From the NCBI RefSeq assembly GCF_024168485.1, contig NZ_JALJVY010000015.1, positions 1 through 64,000 on the forward strand: 64,000 nt of DNA, written 5' to 3'. The notes under the pieces were generated by a model. The model did no database searches. It was given only the letters and a program-made list of their open reading frames with translations, and was not told the origin of the DNA. The stretch is from Sphingobium sp. OAS761 (lineage in GTDB: Bacteria; Pseudomonadota; Alphaproteobacteria; Sphingomonadales; Sphingomonadaceae). The position numbers and the translations under genes are program-made. Shown piece after piece: positions 41,831 through 50,902 of this stretch (its first letter is position 1; each line of letters begins with the position of its first letter).

Positions 41831-42818
41831 CGCCAGTCCTTGGATTGAAATAGACCTCTTCCACCTCGAACCGGCCGCCATGGCGCCGGGTCTGGACGAC
41901 AATATCGACAAGCATCCGCAGCAGCCCGCGAATATCGTCGCGAGCAAGGTCGCGGCCGCCTTCGGATTCCTTCACGAGAAGCGTGAGTTGCTCGAAGGCG
42001 CCGGCCGCGGAACCCGCATGGACCGTCGTGATCGAGCCGGGATGCCCGGAATTGACGTTGCGAAGATAGAAGAAGGCGGTGCCGTCCCGCAGTTCCTGAA
42101 GCAAAATCCGGTCAGGGCGCATGCGGAGCGCGCTCTCCAGCAGCTGCTTGGCGCCGACCTTCGCCAACCCTTGCCCCTCGCTCGAATAGACCATGTGTAC
42201 GACGTTGCGGTGCGGCACGATCAATTCACGCGTGTCCTCGATCGTCAGCAGGCGCTCTCCGGCCGGAATGAGTTGAATGAGCGCCTTGGCGAGGGTCGTC
42301 TTGCCGGAGCCGGTAGCACCGCTGACCAGAATATTCTTGCGCGCGGCGACCGCGATTTTGAAGAAAGCTGGCCAATCGCCTGCATCTCGCAGAGCGACCA
42401 GGTTCGCATCGACGTCGGTAAATCCTTTGGCACTTGCACGCGTCGTCGCGAAGAGACCGGCGGATGCGAGTTCGTCGATCGGCATTGTGACTGTCGAGGG
42501 CTTGCGAATGGTGAAGGATGGGCAGCCGCTCGGCGTGACCGAGGGTATGACGATCTGGCAGCGTTCGCCGGCCGGCAGGATCGTCGAGCAGATAGGTGAC
42601 TGCGCATCGACGTCCTGGTGCGTGAAACTCGCCGCGGCGACGGCAAGCGTGCTCAGCCATTCGCTATCGAGTTCGGGAAGCTCGTGCCATGTCCACCCGT
42701 TGCGATCTTCGATACCGGCCTCGCTGGGCCGGTTGATCACCAGTTCGGTCACCCCGTCCGGCTCAAGCAGGGGAAGCAGCGGCGCGAGATAATGTCGGAG
42801 AACGGCCGTGTCGCGCAT
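41814..42818 (-). CDS. virB11: VirB11 secretion ATPase
   Basis: Encodes 334 residues, the normal length. Walker A is LVSGATGSGKTTLAKALI (about 166), the Asp box is LLTIEDTRELI and the Walker B region is RPDRILLQELRDGTAFFYL; the His box GHPGSITTVHAGSA follows. It forms a hexamer at the inner face of the channel and powers pilus assembly and DNA transfer together with VirB4 and VirD4. It lies between virB10 and virD4 in the canonical order. Confidence 0.95.
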   Translation of the reverse strand: MRDTAVLRHYLAPLLPLLEPDGVTELVINRPSEAGIEDRNGWTWHELPELDSEWLSTLAVAAASFTHQDVDAQSPICSTILPAGERCQIVIPSVTPSGCPSFTIRKPSTVTMPIDELASAGLFATTRASAKGFTDVDANLVALRDAGDWPAFFKIAVAARKNILVSGATGSGKTTLAKALIQLIPAGERLLTIEDTRELIVPHRNVVHMVYSSEGQGLAKVGAKQLLESALRMRPDRILLQELRDGTAFFYLRNVNSGHPGSITTVHAGSAAGAFEQLTLLVKESEGGRDLARDDIRGLLRMLVDIVVQTRRHGGRFEVEEVYFNPRTGDAGAA

Positions 42819-42821
42819 CGC

Positions 42822-44036
42822 TCACCGCCGCAATTTCAGATTATAGACATCCGCGAAATTGAAATCCTTCGCGACGAAGATCCCGACCTCCTCGCCCTGA
42901 TTTTTCTTCAGGACCGGTCGGATGTTGATGTTGTTCTGCAAAGCGATAGCCGCGCCTTCGCTTGGCGTCCGGGTGATGTTGTTGAAATTGCCATTGCCGT
43001 TCGAAACCGCTTGCCCACCGATATAGGCCGCATCATCGACAAGGGAGAGCAGGAGCGCCCCGCCAAACCGTGCCCAGAAGAAGGTGTCGACCGCACCTGC
43101 CAGCCCAGCCCGGCCCAAGGCATCGGATCCGGGCGAGGCAAGATCGATCCGGACGCCTTGCGGCGTGACGGCACGGGTCCAGAGCACGAAGAGACGGTTC
43201 TGGCCCTGCTGGATGCCGCCCCGATATTCGCCCAGCACGCGCGTGCCCTTCTCCATCAGGACGACCCGACCGTTCTCCGAATAGACGTCACGCGGAATAA
43301 GGCAGGACGTGTAGCCAGGCTGCGCGGAATTGATGGCCGTCTGGAGGACGCATGGGATCAGCGTGCCAGCGGTAATGAGGAAATTGCGGTTTGGCAGCAT
43401 CGAGGCGCGCGCTTCACCAACGGCCGAACTCTGACGGAGAAGGTCGAGGGCATTCGGGGAAGCCGGCGGCGGCGCTGTTCCATCGGCGGAAGCAACGGAC
43501 GGCCTTCCCGCATCCATCCCCGGCATATCCTGCTGAACCGGACGAGTCCCGGAATCCTGCCCGCCATAGGCAATCAGCGTGGACCGCCGCGCCTGATCGG
43601 CAAGGTTGGGTTTGGATGCCGCGCCGCCCGACGTGGGAGCAGCGCCTGGCTGCAAGGCGGGCACGACCTGCCCGTCCGGGCCGACGACCGGCGGTGGGTT
43701 TAGTACGGGAGCATTGGGATCGACGCCCGCAGCGGCCAATGGTCGGGGAGCGACGGCCGCATAATCGACGGTCTCTCGCGGCACGAGATCAGGCCGCTCA
43801 CGAGCCGCGCCCGCCGGCGCAGTCATATCCCGCCGCCCTGATTGTCCTGTCCCGGAATTCACCCATAAAATGCCGAGCACCATGGCGGTTCCCGCAACGA
43901 TGAGCGCGGTGTTCCGCTTGGCGGAGGTCATGCCGCCGATCGGCGCTATGCCCCGCTCCTGCAGGATTTCGTCCCGCTCCGGCGTGGGATCTCCGGTCGG
44001 AAGCGATCGCGCTACGGGGGTGGATTCTTCGGCCAT
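42822..44036 (-). CDS. virB10: VirB10 channel protein
   Basis: Encodes 404 residues. One membrane helix (NTALIVAGTAMVLGILWV, about 42-59) follows a short cytoplasmic N-terminus, then a Pro-rich periplasmic linker and the C-terminal TrbI-like beta domain (LITAGTLIPCVLQTAINSAQPGYTSCLIPRDVYSENGRVVLMEKGTRVLGEY in parts). It spans inner and outer membrane and with VirB7 and VirB9 makes the outer core. The gene lies between virB9 and virB11. Confidence 0.95.
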   Translation of the reverse strand: MAEESTPVARSLPTGDPTPERDEILQERGIAPIGGMTSAKRNTALIVAGTAMVLGILWVNSGTGQSGRRDMTAPAGAARERPDLVPRETVDYAAVAPRPLAAAGVDPNAPVLNPPPVVGPDGQVVPALQPGAAPTSGGAASKPNLADQARRSTLIAYGGQDSGTRPVQQDMPGMDAGRPSVASADGTAPPPASPNALDLLRQSSAVGEARASMLPNRNFLITAGTLIPCVLQTAINSAQPGYTSCLIPRDVYSENGRVVLMEKGTRVLGEYRGGIQQGQNRLFVLWTRAVTPQGVRIDLASPGSDALGRAGLAGAVDTFFWARFGGALLLSLVDDAAYIGGQAVSNGNGNFNNITRTPSEGAAIALQNNINIRPVLKKNQGEEVGIFVAKDFNFADVYNLKLRR

Positions 44037-44039
44037 GAC

Positions 44040-44894
44040 CTATTCCTGCGGATTTGTGATGGTGCGCTCGACATGCGGCGAGCCGGTGTTGGTGCCGTAA
44101 TCGACGCCATAGGGTTCCGGGGCCTGGTTATAGATGCACAGCACCTCGCGGCCGCGGCGCAACCGCAATTGCTTGGCGACCATATGCACGACGACGAACT
44201 CGGCCCGCACATCGAAGGGAACCAGCGTTTCCGACCCGTCGGACCGCACGAGGTAGATGGCGGGAACCTCCCGGTTGGCAGGGAAACGCAGCACGGTGAA
44301 CTGCCCGTTGTCGGAGACTTCCGACGGTTGCAGGTCGCTCGAGCCCTGGATCTTGTAGTTCATGTTGCGCGGTCCCTCGATCACGCCATGATCGAGAGCG
44401 CCACGAACCGCCTGGGCCTCCAGCGCGGCCGCTTGCATGGCGATTTGCGTCGCCCTCAATCGCTCGGCTTTGGCGGCATCGTCACGAGGGTATCGGAATC
44501 GCACCTGAAAATAGGCTTGTCCGTTGCGCCCGGTGATAGGGCCGCTGCGAGCGGTCAGCTCAAAAGCATAGTTGCGGAGCGCGCCCCCGCGCGATGTCGT
44601 CACGATCAGATTGGTTGGACCAGCGCGTTCGCGGGGCTTGAGAAACAAAATATGGCCGGCGACAGCGACTTCCCATGAGACGGTATCGCCGAGCGCCACA
44701 TGCTGAATCGTCTCATCTTCGCTCAGTACGATCTGCGTGGCGGTTCGGAACGTGCCGACGACCCGATAGACCTGCATCTCCTCATAATCGACGAACTTGA
44801 CCCGAGGGTCTGCCCGCGCGCCGCGCGGAACCTCCACGGCGCCCGCGATGGCCGGCACCAGCACCAGCGCGAGTGCAGGAAATAGCGCCTTCAT
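44040..44894 (-). CDS. virB9: VirB9 outer-membrane core protein
   Basis: Encodes 284 residues. A signal peptide (MKALFPALALVLVPAIAGA) precedes the VirB9/CagX domain: DPRVKFVDYEEMQVYRVVGTFRTATQIVLSEDE, then HILFLKPRERAGPTNLIVTT and the C-terminal PAIYLVRSDGSETLVPFDVRAEFVVVHMVAKQLRLRRG. The start 44894 replaces a long upstream frame, and it overlaps the virB8 stop by four bases. It forms the outer ring with VirB7 and VirB10. Confidence 0.94.
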   Translation of the reverse strand: MKALFPALALVLVPAIAGAVEVPRGARADPRVKFVDYEEMQVYRVVGTFRTATQIVLSEDETIQHVALGDTVSWEVAVAGHILFLKPRERAGPTNLIVTTSRGGALRNYAFELTARSGPITGRNGQAYFQVRFRYPRDDAAKAERLRATQIAMQAAALEAQAVRGALDHGVIEGPRNMNYKIQGSSDLQPSEVSDNGQFTVLRFPANREVPAIYLVRSDGSETLVPFDVRAEFVVVHMVAKQLRLRRGREVLCIYNQAPEPYGVDYGTNTGSPHVERTITNPQE

Positions 44895-45589
44895 CGCGTG
44901 ACCTCCGGATCGGACCGATAGTTCTCGACCTGGAAGCCCAGGGGATTGCGATAGCGGTCTCCCTCCGACATCGGCGCGTTGGCGTAAGTGAAGGTGACGG
45001 TCGCGATCCAATCGCTGCTTTGCGTGTCGGTTTCCGTCTGGATCAACCGGGTGAAGCGAATGTTGGCTACCCGATCGTTGATGAAGGCGATGTTGCGAAC
45101 GCGAGCCTGGACGACGGCATTCTTGCCCCAAACATTCTGCGGGCTGGAGCCGTTATTGTTGCTGAAGAAGCGCGCCCAACGCTGCTGCTCGGCAGGCTGC
45201 GACAAGATCGTCACCGAGCGGAAATTCTCCTCGGCCGCCGCGGGGATCCAGCTCTCCCGGGTCCGCACATATTGCGCCAGGAAATATTTGGTGACCGCTT
45301 CGTCGTACCGCATGGGACGCTCGGTCAAAGCGGTCTGGACGTCGACGGCGCCAGTCGTCTGGTTCACACGAATGACGTAAGGGACGACAGTTTTCAGCGG
45401 GGTTAGCGCCGCAACTGCGAAGATGGAAACAGCAGCAAGGATCGACGTCACCCCGGCAACACCCCATGCGATCCTGCTCGAGCGCAGCGCCGAGCGGATA
45501 CGATCCTGGTCCCAAGTCCGGGCATCACCGAAATATCTTTGCAGCCCTGCCGCCGGAACAGCTTCGGCCTGGTCGTCAGCAACTCGCAT
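44891..45589 (-). CDS. virB8: VirB8 inner-membrane assembly protein
   Basis: Encodes 232 residues. The N-terminus (YFGDARTWDQDRIRSALRSSRIAW) leads into one membrane helix (GVAGVTSILAAVSIFAVAAL, about 37-56), then the periplasmic VirB8 domain with YDEAVTKYFLAQYVRTRESW and IRFTRLIQTETDTQSSDWIATVTFTY. VirB8 nucleates the machine at the inner membrane. The start is taken at 45589; it lies 14 bases inside the end of the virB7-like gene. Confidence 0.93.
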   Translation of the reverse strand: MRVADDQAEAVPAAGLQRYFGDARTWDQDRIRSALRSSRIAWGVAGVTSILAAVSIFAVAALTPLKTVVPYVIRVNQTTGAVDVQTALTERPMRYDEAVTKYFLAQYVRTRESWIPAAAEENFRSVTILSQPAEQQRWARFFSNNNGSSPQNVWGKNAVVQARVRNIAFINDRVANIRFTRLIQTETDTQSSDWIATVTFTYANAPMSEGDRYRNPLGFQVENYRSDPEVTR

Positions 45590-45905
45590 AAAGCTGCTCC
45601 CTTGGGGCGGCAGAAATCTTGTCCTCGCCCGGTGCGACAGGTTGCGGCACGGCTGGCGGAACTGGCGGGTCGCCAGGCTTCGGATGGGCAAGCTGCGGCA
45701 CGGGGGGCGCGCTTCTGGGCGCTGTGGTCGCCGGGACAGGTGAACCGGGCAAAACACTGCCGTAGATGTTCACATCCCGGAGATGGTGACCGTCGCAGAC
45801 CGCCAACTTCTTCGCGCCAGTAGCGCATCCTGCCAGCGCGGCCACCACACCAAATGCTGTGATGAAGCGTGAGGCGAACCCCAGAGAGAAGGCGTGTCCT
45901 GACAT
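45576..45905 (-). CDS. virB7: VirB7-like lipoprotein
   Basis: Encodes 109 residues from ATG 45905. A signal sequence ends in the lipobox VAALAGC (Cys about 27), followed by a short conserved stretch AVCDGHHLRDVNIYGSV and a Pro-rich tail. The VNxYG motif is seen in VirB7-like proteins. It should be anchored in the outer membrane and bind VirB9. It is longer than Agrobacterium VirB7 because of the Pro-rich extension. Position between virB6 and virB8 supports the call. Confidence 0.82.
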   Translation of the reverse strand: MSGHAFSLGFASRFITAFGVVAALAGCATGAKKLAVCDGHHLRDVNIYGSVLPGSPVPATTAPRSAPPVPQLAHPKPGDPPVPPAVPQPVAPGEDKISAAPREQLYASC

Positions 45906-45919
45906 TGAGAAAGCTCCCG

Positions 45920-46873
45920 TCACGCTGCTTCGATCGCGCCACCCTGTCGGGCGGCACGTTCCAGGTTGCGGCTGTTGCGCATGACGCGCCGTTGGCGGAA
46001 TGGTGAGGCCATAGTCCCCCAGGCGGTGCCGGCGAACGCGCCTACCCCCGCCGCCGCTCCGCCAGCGATGCCGGTGGCGATCGCTGGGGCCTGGAAAAAG
46101 AATATGGTCCCAAGAAAGATATATGCGGCGAAGAGCACGGCCCCGAATGCGGTATCCACCACTCCTTCTGAAGCGGTCGTGGCAGTAGCGCCGAGGTCCG
46201 TGATCAACGTTGTGATCGCGATGATCACCGCGAGCAGTACGATATAGTTGACGGCCTGACCCAACCATCCATGAAAGAATCGCCTAGTCGGCTCGAACAG
46301 CGCAAGAGCAATAAAGATGGGGCCAAGGGCGATGATGATCGCAAGCGCCACTTTTGCAAAAATTGTGATTGCAAAGCCGACGGCAGCCGACAGGCCAGCC
46401 AAAGCCTTCAACCCAAGACTAAGTGCATATAGGACGAGTTTATAGGGGTTTATGTCGCTGTAAGTCGCAGCTTCAGTTTCAATGCGCGCTATTATGATAT
46501 CGCTTTGAGTATAGTAATCGTCGAACGCCTGCCCAGCGGTGCTGACTGTTTTTCCTGCAAGCGCCTGTGAGATTGCATCCGGCATTCCGTGGAATAATGG
46601 CGTAGTTATCCAATCTGAATACGCCACGGTGGTTGCCGCCACATATAGCAGACACAGCTTGACCATCCGATAGAAGAGTTCACCCCATGGCTCGCTGATA
46701 ATGCCGCGCATGACCATGTATCCAAACAGCGCGATATAAATCACTAGGCCGAGCGCTAATGGCCCCCGAACCACGTCGACCACATTCTGCAACCGCTCAT
46801 TGAGGAACAGATCCAGCTTTCCATCAATGTTCGTATAGAGCGAGTTGAACAGAGTTATGGCCATCACAGTCAT
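45920..46873 (-). CDS. virB6: VirB6 polytopic membrane protein
   Basis: Encodes about 317 residues from the ATG at 46873 (a second ATG at 46864 has better spacing to a G-rich box). At least six hydrophobic segments are seen, for example ALGLVIYIALFGYMVMRG, KLCLLYVAATTVAY, LGLKALAGLSAAVGFAITIFAKVALAIIIALGPIFIALALF and VNYIVLLAVIIAITTLI, with the central pair typical of VirB6. It forms part of the inner-membrane channel. Its codons are clearly richer in A and T than the neighbouring virB genes. Confidence 0.9.
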   Translation of the reverse strand: MTVMAITLFNSLYTNIDGKLDLFLNERLQNVVDVVRGPLALGLVIYIALFGYMVMRGIISEPWGELFYRMVKLCLLYVAATTVAYSDWITTPLFHGMPDAISQALAGKTVSTAGQAFDDYYTQSDIIIARIETEAATYSDINPYKLVLYALSLGLKALAGLSAAVGFAITIFAKVALAIIIALGPIFIALALFEPTRRFFHGWLGQAVNYIVLLAVIIAITTLITDLGATATTASEGVVDTAFGAVLFAAYIFLGTIFFFQAPAIATGIAGGAAAGVGAFAGTAWGTMASPFRQRRVMRNSRNLERAARQGGAIEAA

Positions 46874-46884
46874 CCCCCCGTGAG

Positions 46885-47100
46885 CTATTTCGCTAAGGAC
46901 TGAAGCTTGTTGTTGAGCGTCCGCAGGCTCTCCGCGTTTGAACACTCCTGCGAATTCGCATGCGTTCCGTCAGCACATGTTCTGATAAGTTCGCGCAATT
47001 CATCAGGGTGTTGCCGAAGATAGTCCTTGCCGCGAGGCGCCTGCTGGCACCCGACCAATATCGTCGGCGCAAGCGCAAGAGCTATGATTCCCCGCATCAC
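46885..47100 (-). CDS. eexN: EexN-like entry-exclusion lipoprotein
   Basis: Encodes 71 residues. Signal sequence with lipobox LVGC (Cys18), then a short domain with the pattern DYLRQHPDELRELIRTCADGTHANSQECSNAESL: helices and two Cys (positions about 42 and 53), as in EexN-family proteins. Such small lipoproteins in the virB5-virB6 gap block uptake of a second copy of the same plasmid. Its ATG overlaps the virB5 stop by four bases. Confidence 0.82.
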   Translation of the reverse strand: MMRGIIALALAPTILVGCQQAPRGKDYLRQHPDELRELIRTCADGTHANSQECSNAESLRTLNNKLQSLAK

Positions 47101-47810
47101 TGGGAGAGGCTTTCGAGCTTTGCAGACAAAATTGCTTCGCTTTCCCTTTGGGATCTCAAGTGGGCTTGGGCCTCCTGTCTCATCTGCAAGGCCTGGAGTT
47201 GTACGGCGTCATTCTGGATGTGGGCATTCTCGACGCCCACCCTCGCCTGAATATCCATGACCTGCTTTGCGTCCGATGCGCTGTCGAGCGAGGTGCGGAG
47301 CTCCTCAAGGCCGGCGGTCCTCTGCGCGCTGACCCCGTAAGCAGACTCGGCGATCGCCGCATCGCGTGCCGCCATATCGCCGTTACGAAGCAAGGCGTCC
47401 CGCGAGCTCCGTTCATAGGCTGTGGCGCCGGGGCGGAGTTCCGGCAGCGCGATGCTATTGGCTTCGCGGATCCTCATCGCGGCGCTGCCCAGCGATCCAA
47501 GGCTCGCATTGTCGGATGACATCAGCCGCCCGATATCGCGCGCATCGGCTGGAAGTAGGTGCCGCATGGCATCCGTCGAGAGGGAGGACGCTATACCGTT
47601 GACGTTCGTGACCTGGTTGAAGCTGCCGTAGAGTTGCTGCGCTTCGGCGATCTGCTCCTTGCCCTGTTCGATCATTGACAGGGTGTTTCTCACCGTGGCG
47701 AGTGCCTGCAGATAGCCCGAACTGTCATAGACTGGGATGCCTTGCGCCAGCGCCGGCGTTGCCGCGGCTGACGAGAGCATTATGAGCATGGCCAAGCTGA
47801 TTCTACGCAT
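47097..47810 (-). CDS. virB5: VirB5 minor pilus protein
   Basis: Encodes 237 residues with a signal peptide (MRRISLAMLIMLSSAAATPALA). The mature part is helical (SGYLQALATVRNTLSMIEQGKEQIAEAQQLYGSFNQVTNVNGIASSL), the common VirB5/TrbJ pattern. It is thought to sit at the pilus tip and help contact the recipient. Position directly after virB4 is canonical. Confidence 0.9.
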   Translation of the reverse strand: MRRISLAMLIMLSSAAATPALAQGIPVYDSSGYLQALATVRNTLSMIEQGKEQIAEAQQLYGSFNQVTNVNGIASSLSTDAMRHLLPADARDIGRLMSSDNASLGSLGSAAMRIREANSIALPELRPGATAYERSSRDALLRNGDMAARDAAIAESAYGVSAQRTAGLEELRTSLDSASDAKQVMDIQARVGVENAHIQNDAVQLQALQMRQEAQAHLRSQRESEAILSAKLESLSQ

Positions 47811-47813
47811 TGT

Positions 47814-50225
47814 TCACACCTTTCTGGTTGATGCCGACCGGCGCTGCTGATGGAAGAGGGGGAGCCATTCGGCGGGATCGTCCCCGACCTGGGCGCGAAT
47901 GGCATCGAGGAGCATCACCGTCTCGGTGGTGCCCGAAAGCACTGCAAGCTCGTCCGATAGCCCCGCCAGATCGAGTTCGACGACGATCGAGTCATGGCCC
48001 TGCTTGATGAGGAAGCGCCGGGATTCCGGGTTCAGGTCGTGCCGGATGAGCTTATATTCCGCCCGGGTCAGGCCAAGGCCGTCGATATAGTCCGCTTCGC
48101 GGCCATAGGGGTTGGGCAGCAGGATCTTGGTCGCGACCTGCTCCATGATGCTGTGCGAAATATCCGATCGCAGCGCATCCGCTGGGCTTTGCGTGCCGAA
48201 AACGAGAAACGCATTCTGCTTGCGGTAGGTCTTGAGACCATCCTGGGCGAAGGCCCGAAAGGCCTCATCGCCGAGCGCCTTCCAGAACTCGTCAATGTCG
48301 ATGACAAGGCGGCGGCCGTCCAGCAGTCCGTCGATCCTGTGGAACATATACATCATGAGCGGGGTGCGGACCTCGGGATTGTCGAGGAAGTCCGTCATGT
48401 CGAAACCGAGGAACGGGGCGTCGAGCGAGAGCGCATCGGTCTCATTGTCGAAGACCCAGCCAAGCGAGCCGCCCCGCGCCCATTTTTCGAGCCGGGCACC
48501 GATGCCCTCGGGATCGCGCTGGCCGAGCAACTGCCGCAACGCGAGCATGGATCGGTCCTCGGGCGCGAGTCGCCCCAGCGAGGCGAGGCCCTCGTCGATC
48601 ATGCGCTCTTGGGCAACGCCGAGTTGGCCGCCCGCCGGAGTGACGAGATGGCGGATCAACCGGCCCAGGAAGACTGTATTACGCGGGATGTGTGCGAGGG
48701 CGCGCAGGGGGGCGAAACCCGTCGGCTCGCCATTTTTCAATGTTAGATACAGTCCACCCGCCGACCGGACGTAAATCTCCGCTCCTCGATCCTTGTCGAT
48801 GAAAATCTGCTGCGCGCCGGTCTTTTCGAGCTGCGCCATCAGGAAGTTCTGAACCACGGTCTTGCCGGCGCCGGAGGGGCCGATGATGAGCGTGTGGCCC
48901 AGGTCGCCCACATGGAAATTGAAATAATAGGGAGATTGCGCCGCCGTCTTCATGAGGGCGATCGCCGGCCCCCAATGGTTGCCCGTAGCGCGGCCAGGAG
49001 GATAAGTGTGGAAGGGCGCGAGGGCCGCAAAGTTTCGCGACGTGATCGCCGCGGGACGGGCTCGCCAGGCGAAATTGCCCGGTAGCTGCGCCCAGAAGGC
49101 GGCTTCCAGTGCTGGCCCCTCGCGAGCCGATACCAGACCCGCGTCCGCCAGCGCAGCCCGGGCGGCGGAGAGATTGTCGGCCAAGCGCTTCTGGCCCTCG
49201 GCGAACACGGCGAGCGAGAAATGGTGCTCGCCCAGCACGAAACGGTTGCTTTGAAGATCGTCGGCCGCATCACCGAGGTCGAGCGCCTGGCTGGCCGCCG
49301 CATCCTCTGTCGATGCCATCTGGTTCTGCCGGCGACGCAGGCGCTCCGCGGCTCGCGCCTTGCTCATAAAAGTGAAAGACTGCGAGACGACGAACGCGAA
49401 ATCCTGGCCGAGCAGCGCGTTCATCTGACCGGGCCGGGTCACGGCGGGATATTCGCGGATACCAAAAATGCCCAACCACCGACTGTGGTCATGGGCGCGG
49501 ATCTCAACCGTCTCGCGCCCGAATATCACGCGCTCGCCATAAAGCGCGGAGCCGAGGTGACCGCGGACCAGCGGCACCTTGGCGGGCGCACCCATCATGA
49601 TCTGTTCCAGCACTTCGAGCGGGCCTGAGAACATCAGGCCATGCTGTTCGTAGAGACCGAGCCGAGCCGGGCTGCATCGCCTGAGCAGCTTCTCGATGTC
49701 GCGCGCCTTTTCCTCAAAGCGCGTCAGTTCGTCGGGATCGACTTCCTGGTCCGTGGCCTTCGCCTTTGCGATCCGCCTCAACAGCAAGCCGGTGCGGTCG
49801 GCCGATCCGACTGCCGGACGCAGCAGCAGTGTCAAATAATGTTCGTTGACGAACATGCGCTTGGCGGTGACACGCGCACGATATTTGCCGTCGAGGTCCG
49901 ATGCGAATGCGGACCGGAATGGACCTTCGGGATAATCGCTGATTGGCCGTCGCACGACATGCATCCAGATCGCCAGGCGATCGTCCGCGATATTGCGCCA
50001 GGTGCCGTTGAGCTTTTCGTGCCAGTCGTTCAATTGCACGGGATCGGCGGTTTCAAAGGCCAGCCCATCGAGCCGAAACATCATCATGAGGTCGCCGCTG
50101 TCGAGCGCGATGACCTCTGCCGTCACATGTCGGGCGTAGGGCAGATAGCGGCCGGGCTCGGTTTCCTGCCTCAGGATGCGCCACGGCGTCTTGCGCGCCG
50201 ACATCGAGTTGGCTGCGCTAGCCAT
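47814..50225 (-). CDS. virB4: VirB4 secretion ATPase
   Basis: Encodes 803 residues from ATG 50225 (50231 possible). Walker A is LIIGPSGAGKTVVQNFLMAQL (about 450), Walker B is RRLVIDIDEFWKAL (about 640), and the later FGTQSPADALRSDISHSIMEQ motif is the VirB4-specific region. It energises pilus assembly and substrate transfer at the inner membrane. The start overlaps the end of virB3 by eight bases. Length is as usual. Confidence 0.96.
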   Translation of the reverse strand: MASAANSMSARKTPWRILRQETEPGRYLPYARHVTAEVIALDSGDLMMMFRLDGLAFETADPVQLNDWHEKLNGTWRNIADDRLAIWMHVVRRPISDYPEGPFRSAFASDLDGKYRARVTAKRMFVNEHYLTLLLRPAVGSADRTGLLLRRIAKAKATDQEVDPDELTRFEEKARDIEKLLRRCSPARLGLYEQHGLMFSGPLEVLEQIMMGAPAKVPLVRGHLGSALYGERVIFGRETVEIRAHDHSRWLGIFGIREYPAVTRPGQMNALLGQDFAFVVSQSFTFMSKARAAERLRRRQNQMASTEDAAASQALDLGDAADDLQSNRFVLGEHHFSLAVFAEGQKRLADNLSAARAALADAGLVSAREGPALEAAFWAQLPGNFAWRARPAAITSRNFAALAPFHTYPPGRATGNHWGPAIALMKTAAQSPYYFNFHVGDLGHTLIIGPSGAGKTVVQNFLMAQLEKTGAQQIFIDKDRGAEIYVRSAGGLYLTLKNGEPTGFAPLRALAHIPRNTVFLGRLIRHLVTPAGGQLGVAQERMIDEGLASLGRLAPEDRSMLALRQLLGQRDPEGIGARLEKWARGGSLGWVFDNETDALSLDAPFLGFDMTDFLDNPEVRTPLMMYMFHRIDGLLDGRRLVIDIDEFWKALGDEAFRAFAQDGLKTYRKQNAFLVFGTQSPADALRSDISHSIMEQVATKILLPNPYGREADYIDGLGLTRAEYKLIRHDLNPESRRFLIKQGHDSIVVELDLAGLSDELAVLSGTTETVMLLDAIRAQVGDDPAEWLPLFHQQRRSASTRKV

Positions 50226-50550
50226 GGGCAAAGCCTTTTCGCTTGAGCCCCGCTACCGGAAGCGGCGAATAGGAGCTTCCGCCCCACCAGCCGCGATTGC
50301 GGCAGCGGGCCTTCGTCATGGTCCAGAGCCAGAGCAGCCGGAACGCGTTGGCGTCGTGGCGGACAATCAACCGCGCGACCGCAAGGCAGGCGCCCCCTAT
50401 CGCGCAGGCATAAAGGGGGTTTCCGCTGACGATCAGGGAAAGACAAGCGACCAGTGCGATCGGAAGCGACGCCTCGATCGGCACGCCGAGCCACATAGTC
50501 GGCCGCGTTACCGCCAGGAACAGCGTCTCTTCGCGCAATTTCTCGTCCAC
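50218..50550 (-). CDS. virB3: VirB3 inner-membrane protein
   Basis: Encodes 110 residues from a GTG at 50550 with a strong GGGGAGGG box six bases upstream. The N-terminal motif LFLAVTRPTMWLGVP is the VirB3 signature, followed by two hydrophobic segments (IALVACLSLIVSGNPLYACAIGGACLAVARLI). VirB3 works with VirB4. The frame stays open further upstream without good coding properties. Confidence 0.9.
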   Translation of the reverse strand: MDEKLREETLFLAVTRPTMWLGVPIEASLPIALVACLSLIVSGNPLYACAIGGACLAVARLIVRHDANAFRLLWLWTMTKARCRNRGWWGGSSYSPLPVAGLKRKGFAHG

Positions 50551-50563
50551 GGCCGCCCTCCCC

Positions 50564-50902
50564 TCAGGCGCCGCCGGTGATCGTGTCGACGATCCACTGC
50601 GCGCTGAAGACGATGAAAATCCCAACGATGACGGTGACGAGCAGCCCAAGACTGGCGCGCCCGGTGAAAAACATGAAGCCGACAATGACAACCGCGATCA
50701 CCGCAATCGTCTTTGCGAACGTACCCGTCAGCCAGGTCTTGATGTTCTCGGCCATGGACGTGATGCCGTCGGCGCCTTGAGCATGCGCGGGATCGCTCAG
50801 GACCAAGGAAAGGAGAATGGCGAGCGCCAAGATGCCGAGGATACGCAGCAGGAGCTGCGCCCATCGCGGCTGCGCACCCACGCGGGCGGTGATCGCTGTC
50901 AT
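50564..50902 (-). CDS. virB2: VirB2 major pilin
   Basis: Encodes 112 residues. A long signal peptide ends at AHA-QGADG (about 41-45); the mature pilin has two hydrophobic helices (TIAVIAVVIVGFMFFTG and LGLLVTVIVGIFIVFSAQWIVDTI). It overlaps virB1 by four bases. Pilin for the conjugative pilus. Family is clear. Confidence 0.93.
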   Translation of the reverse strand: MTAITARVGAQPRWAQLLLRILGILALAILLSLVLSDPAHAQGADGITSMAENIKTWLTGTFAKTIAVIAVVIVGFMFFTGRASLGLLVTVIVGIFIVFSAQWIVDTITGGA

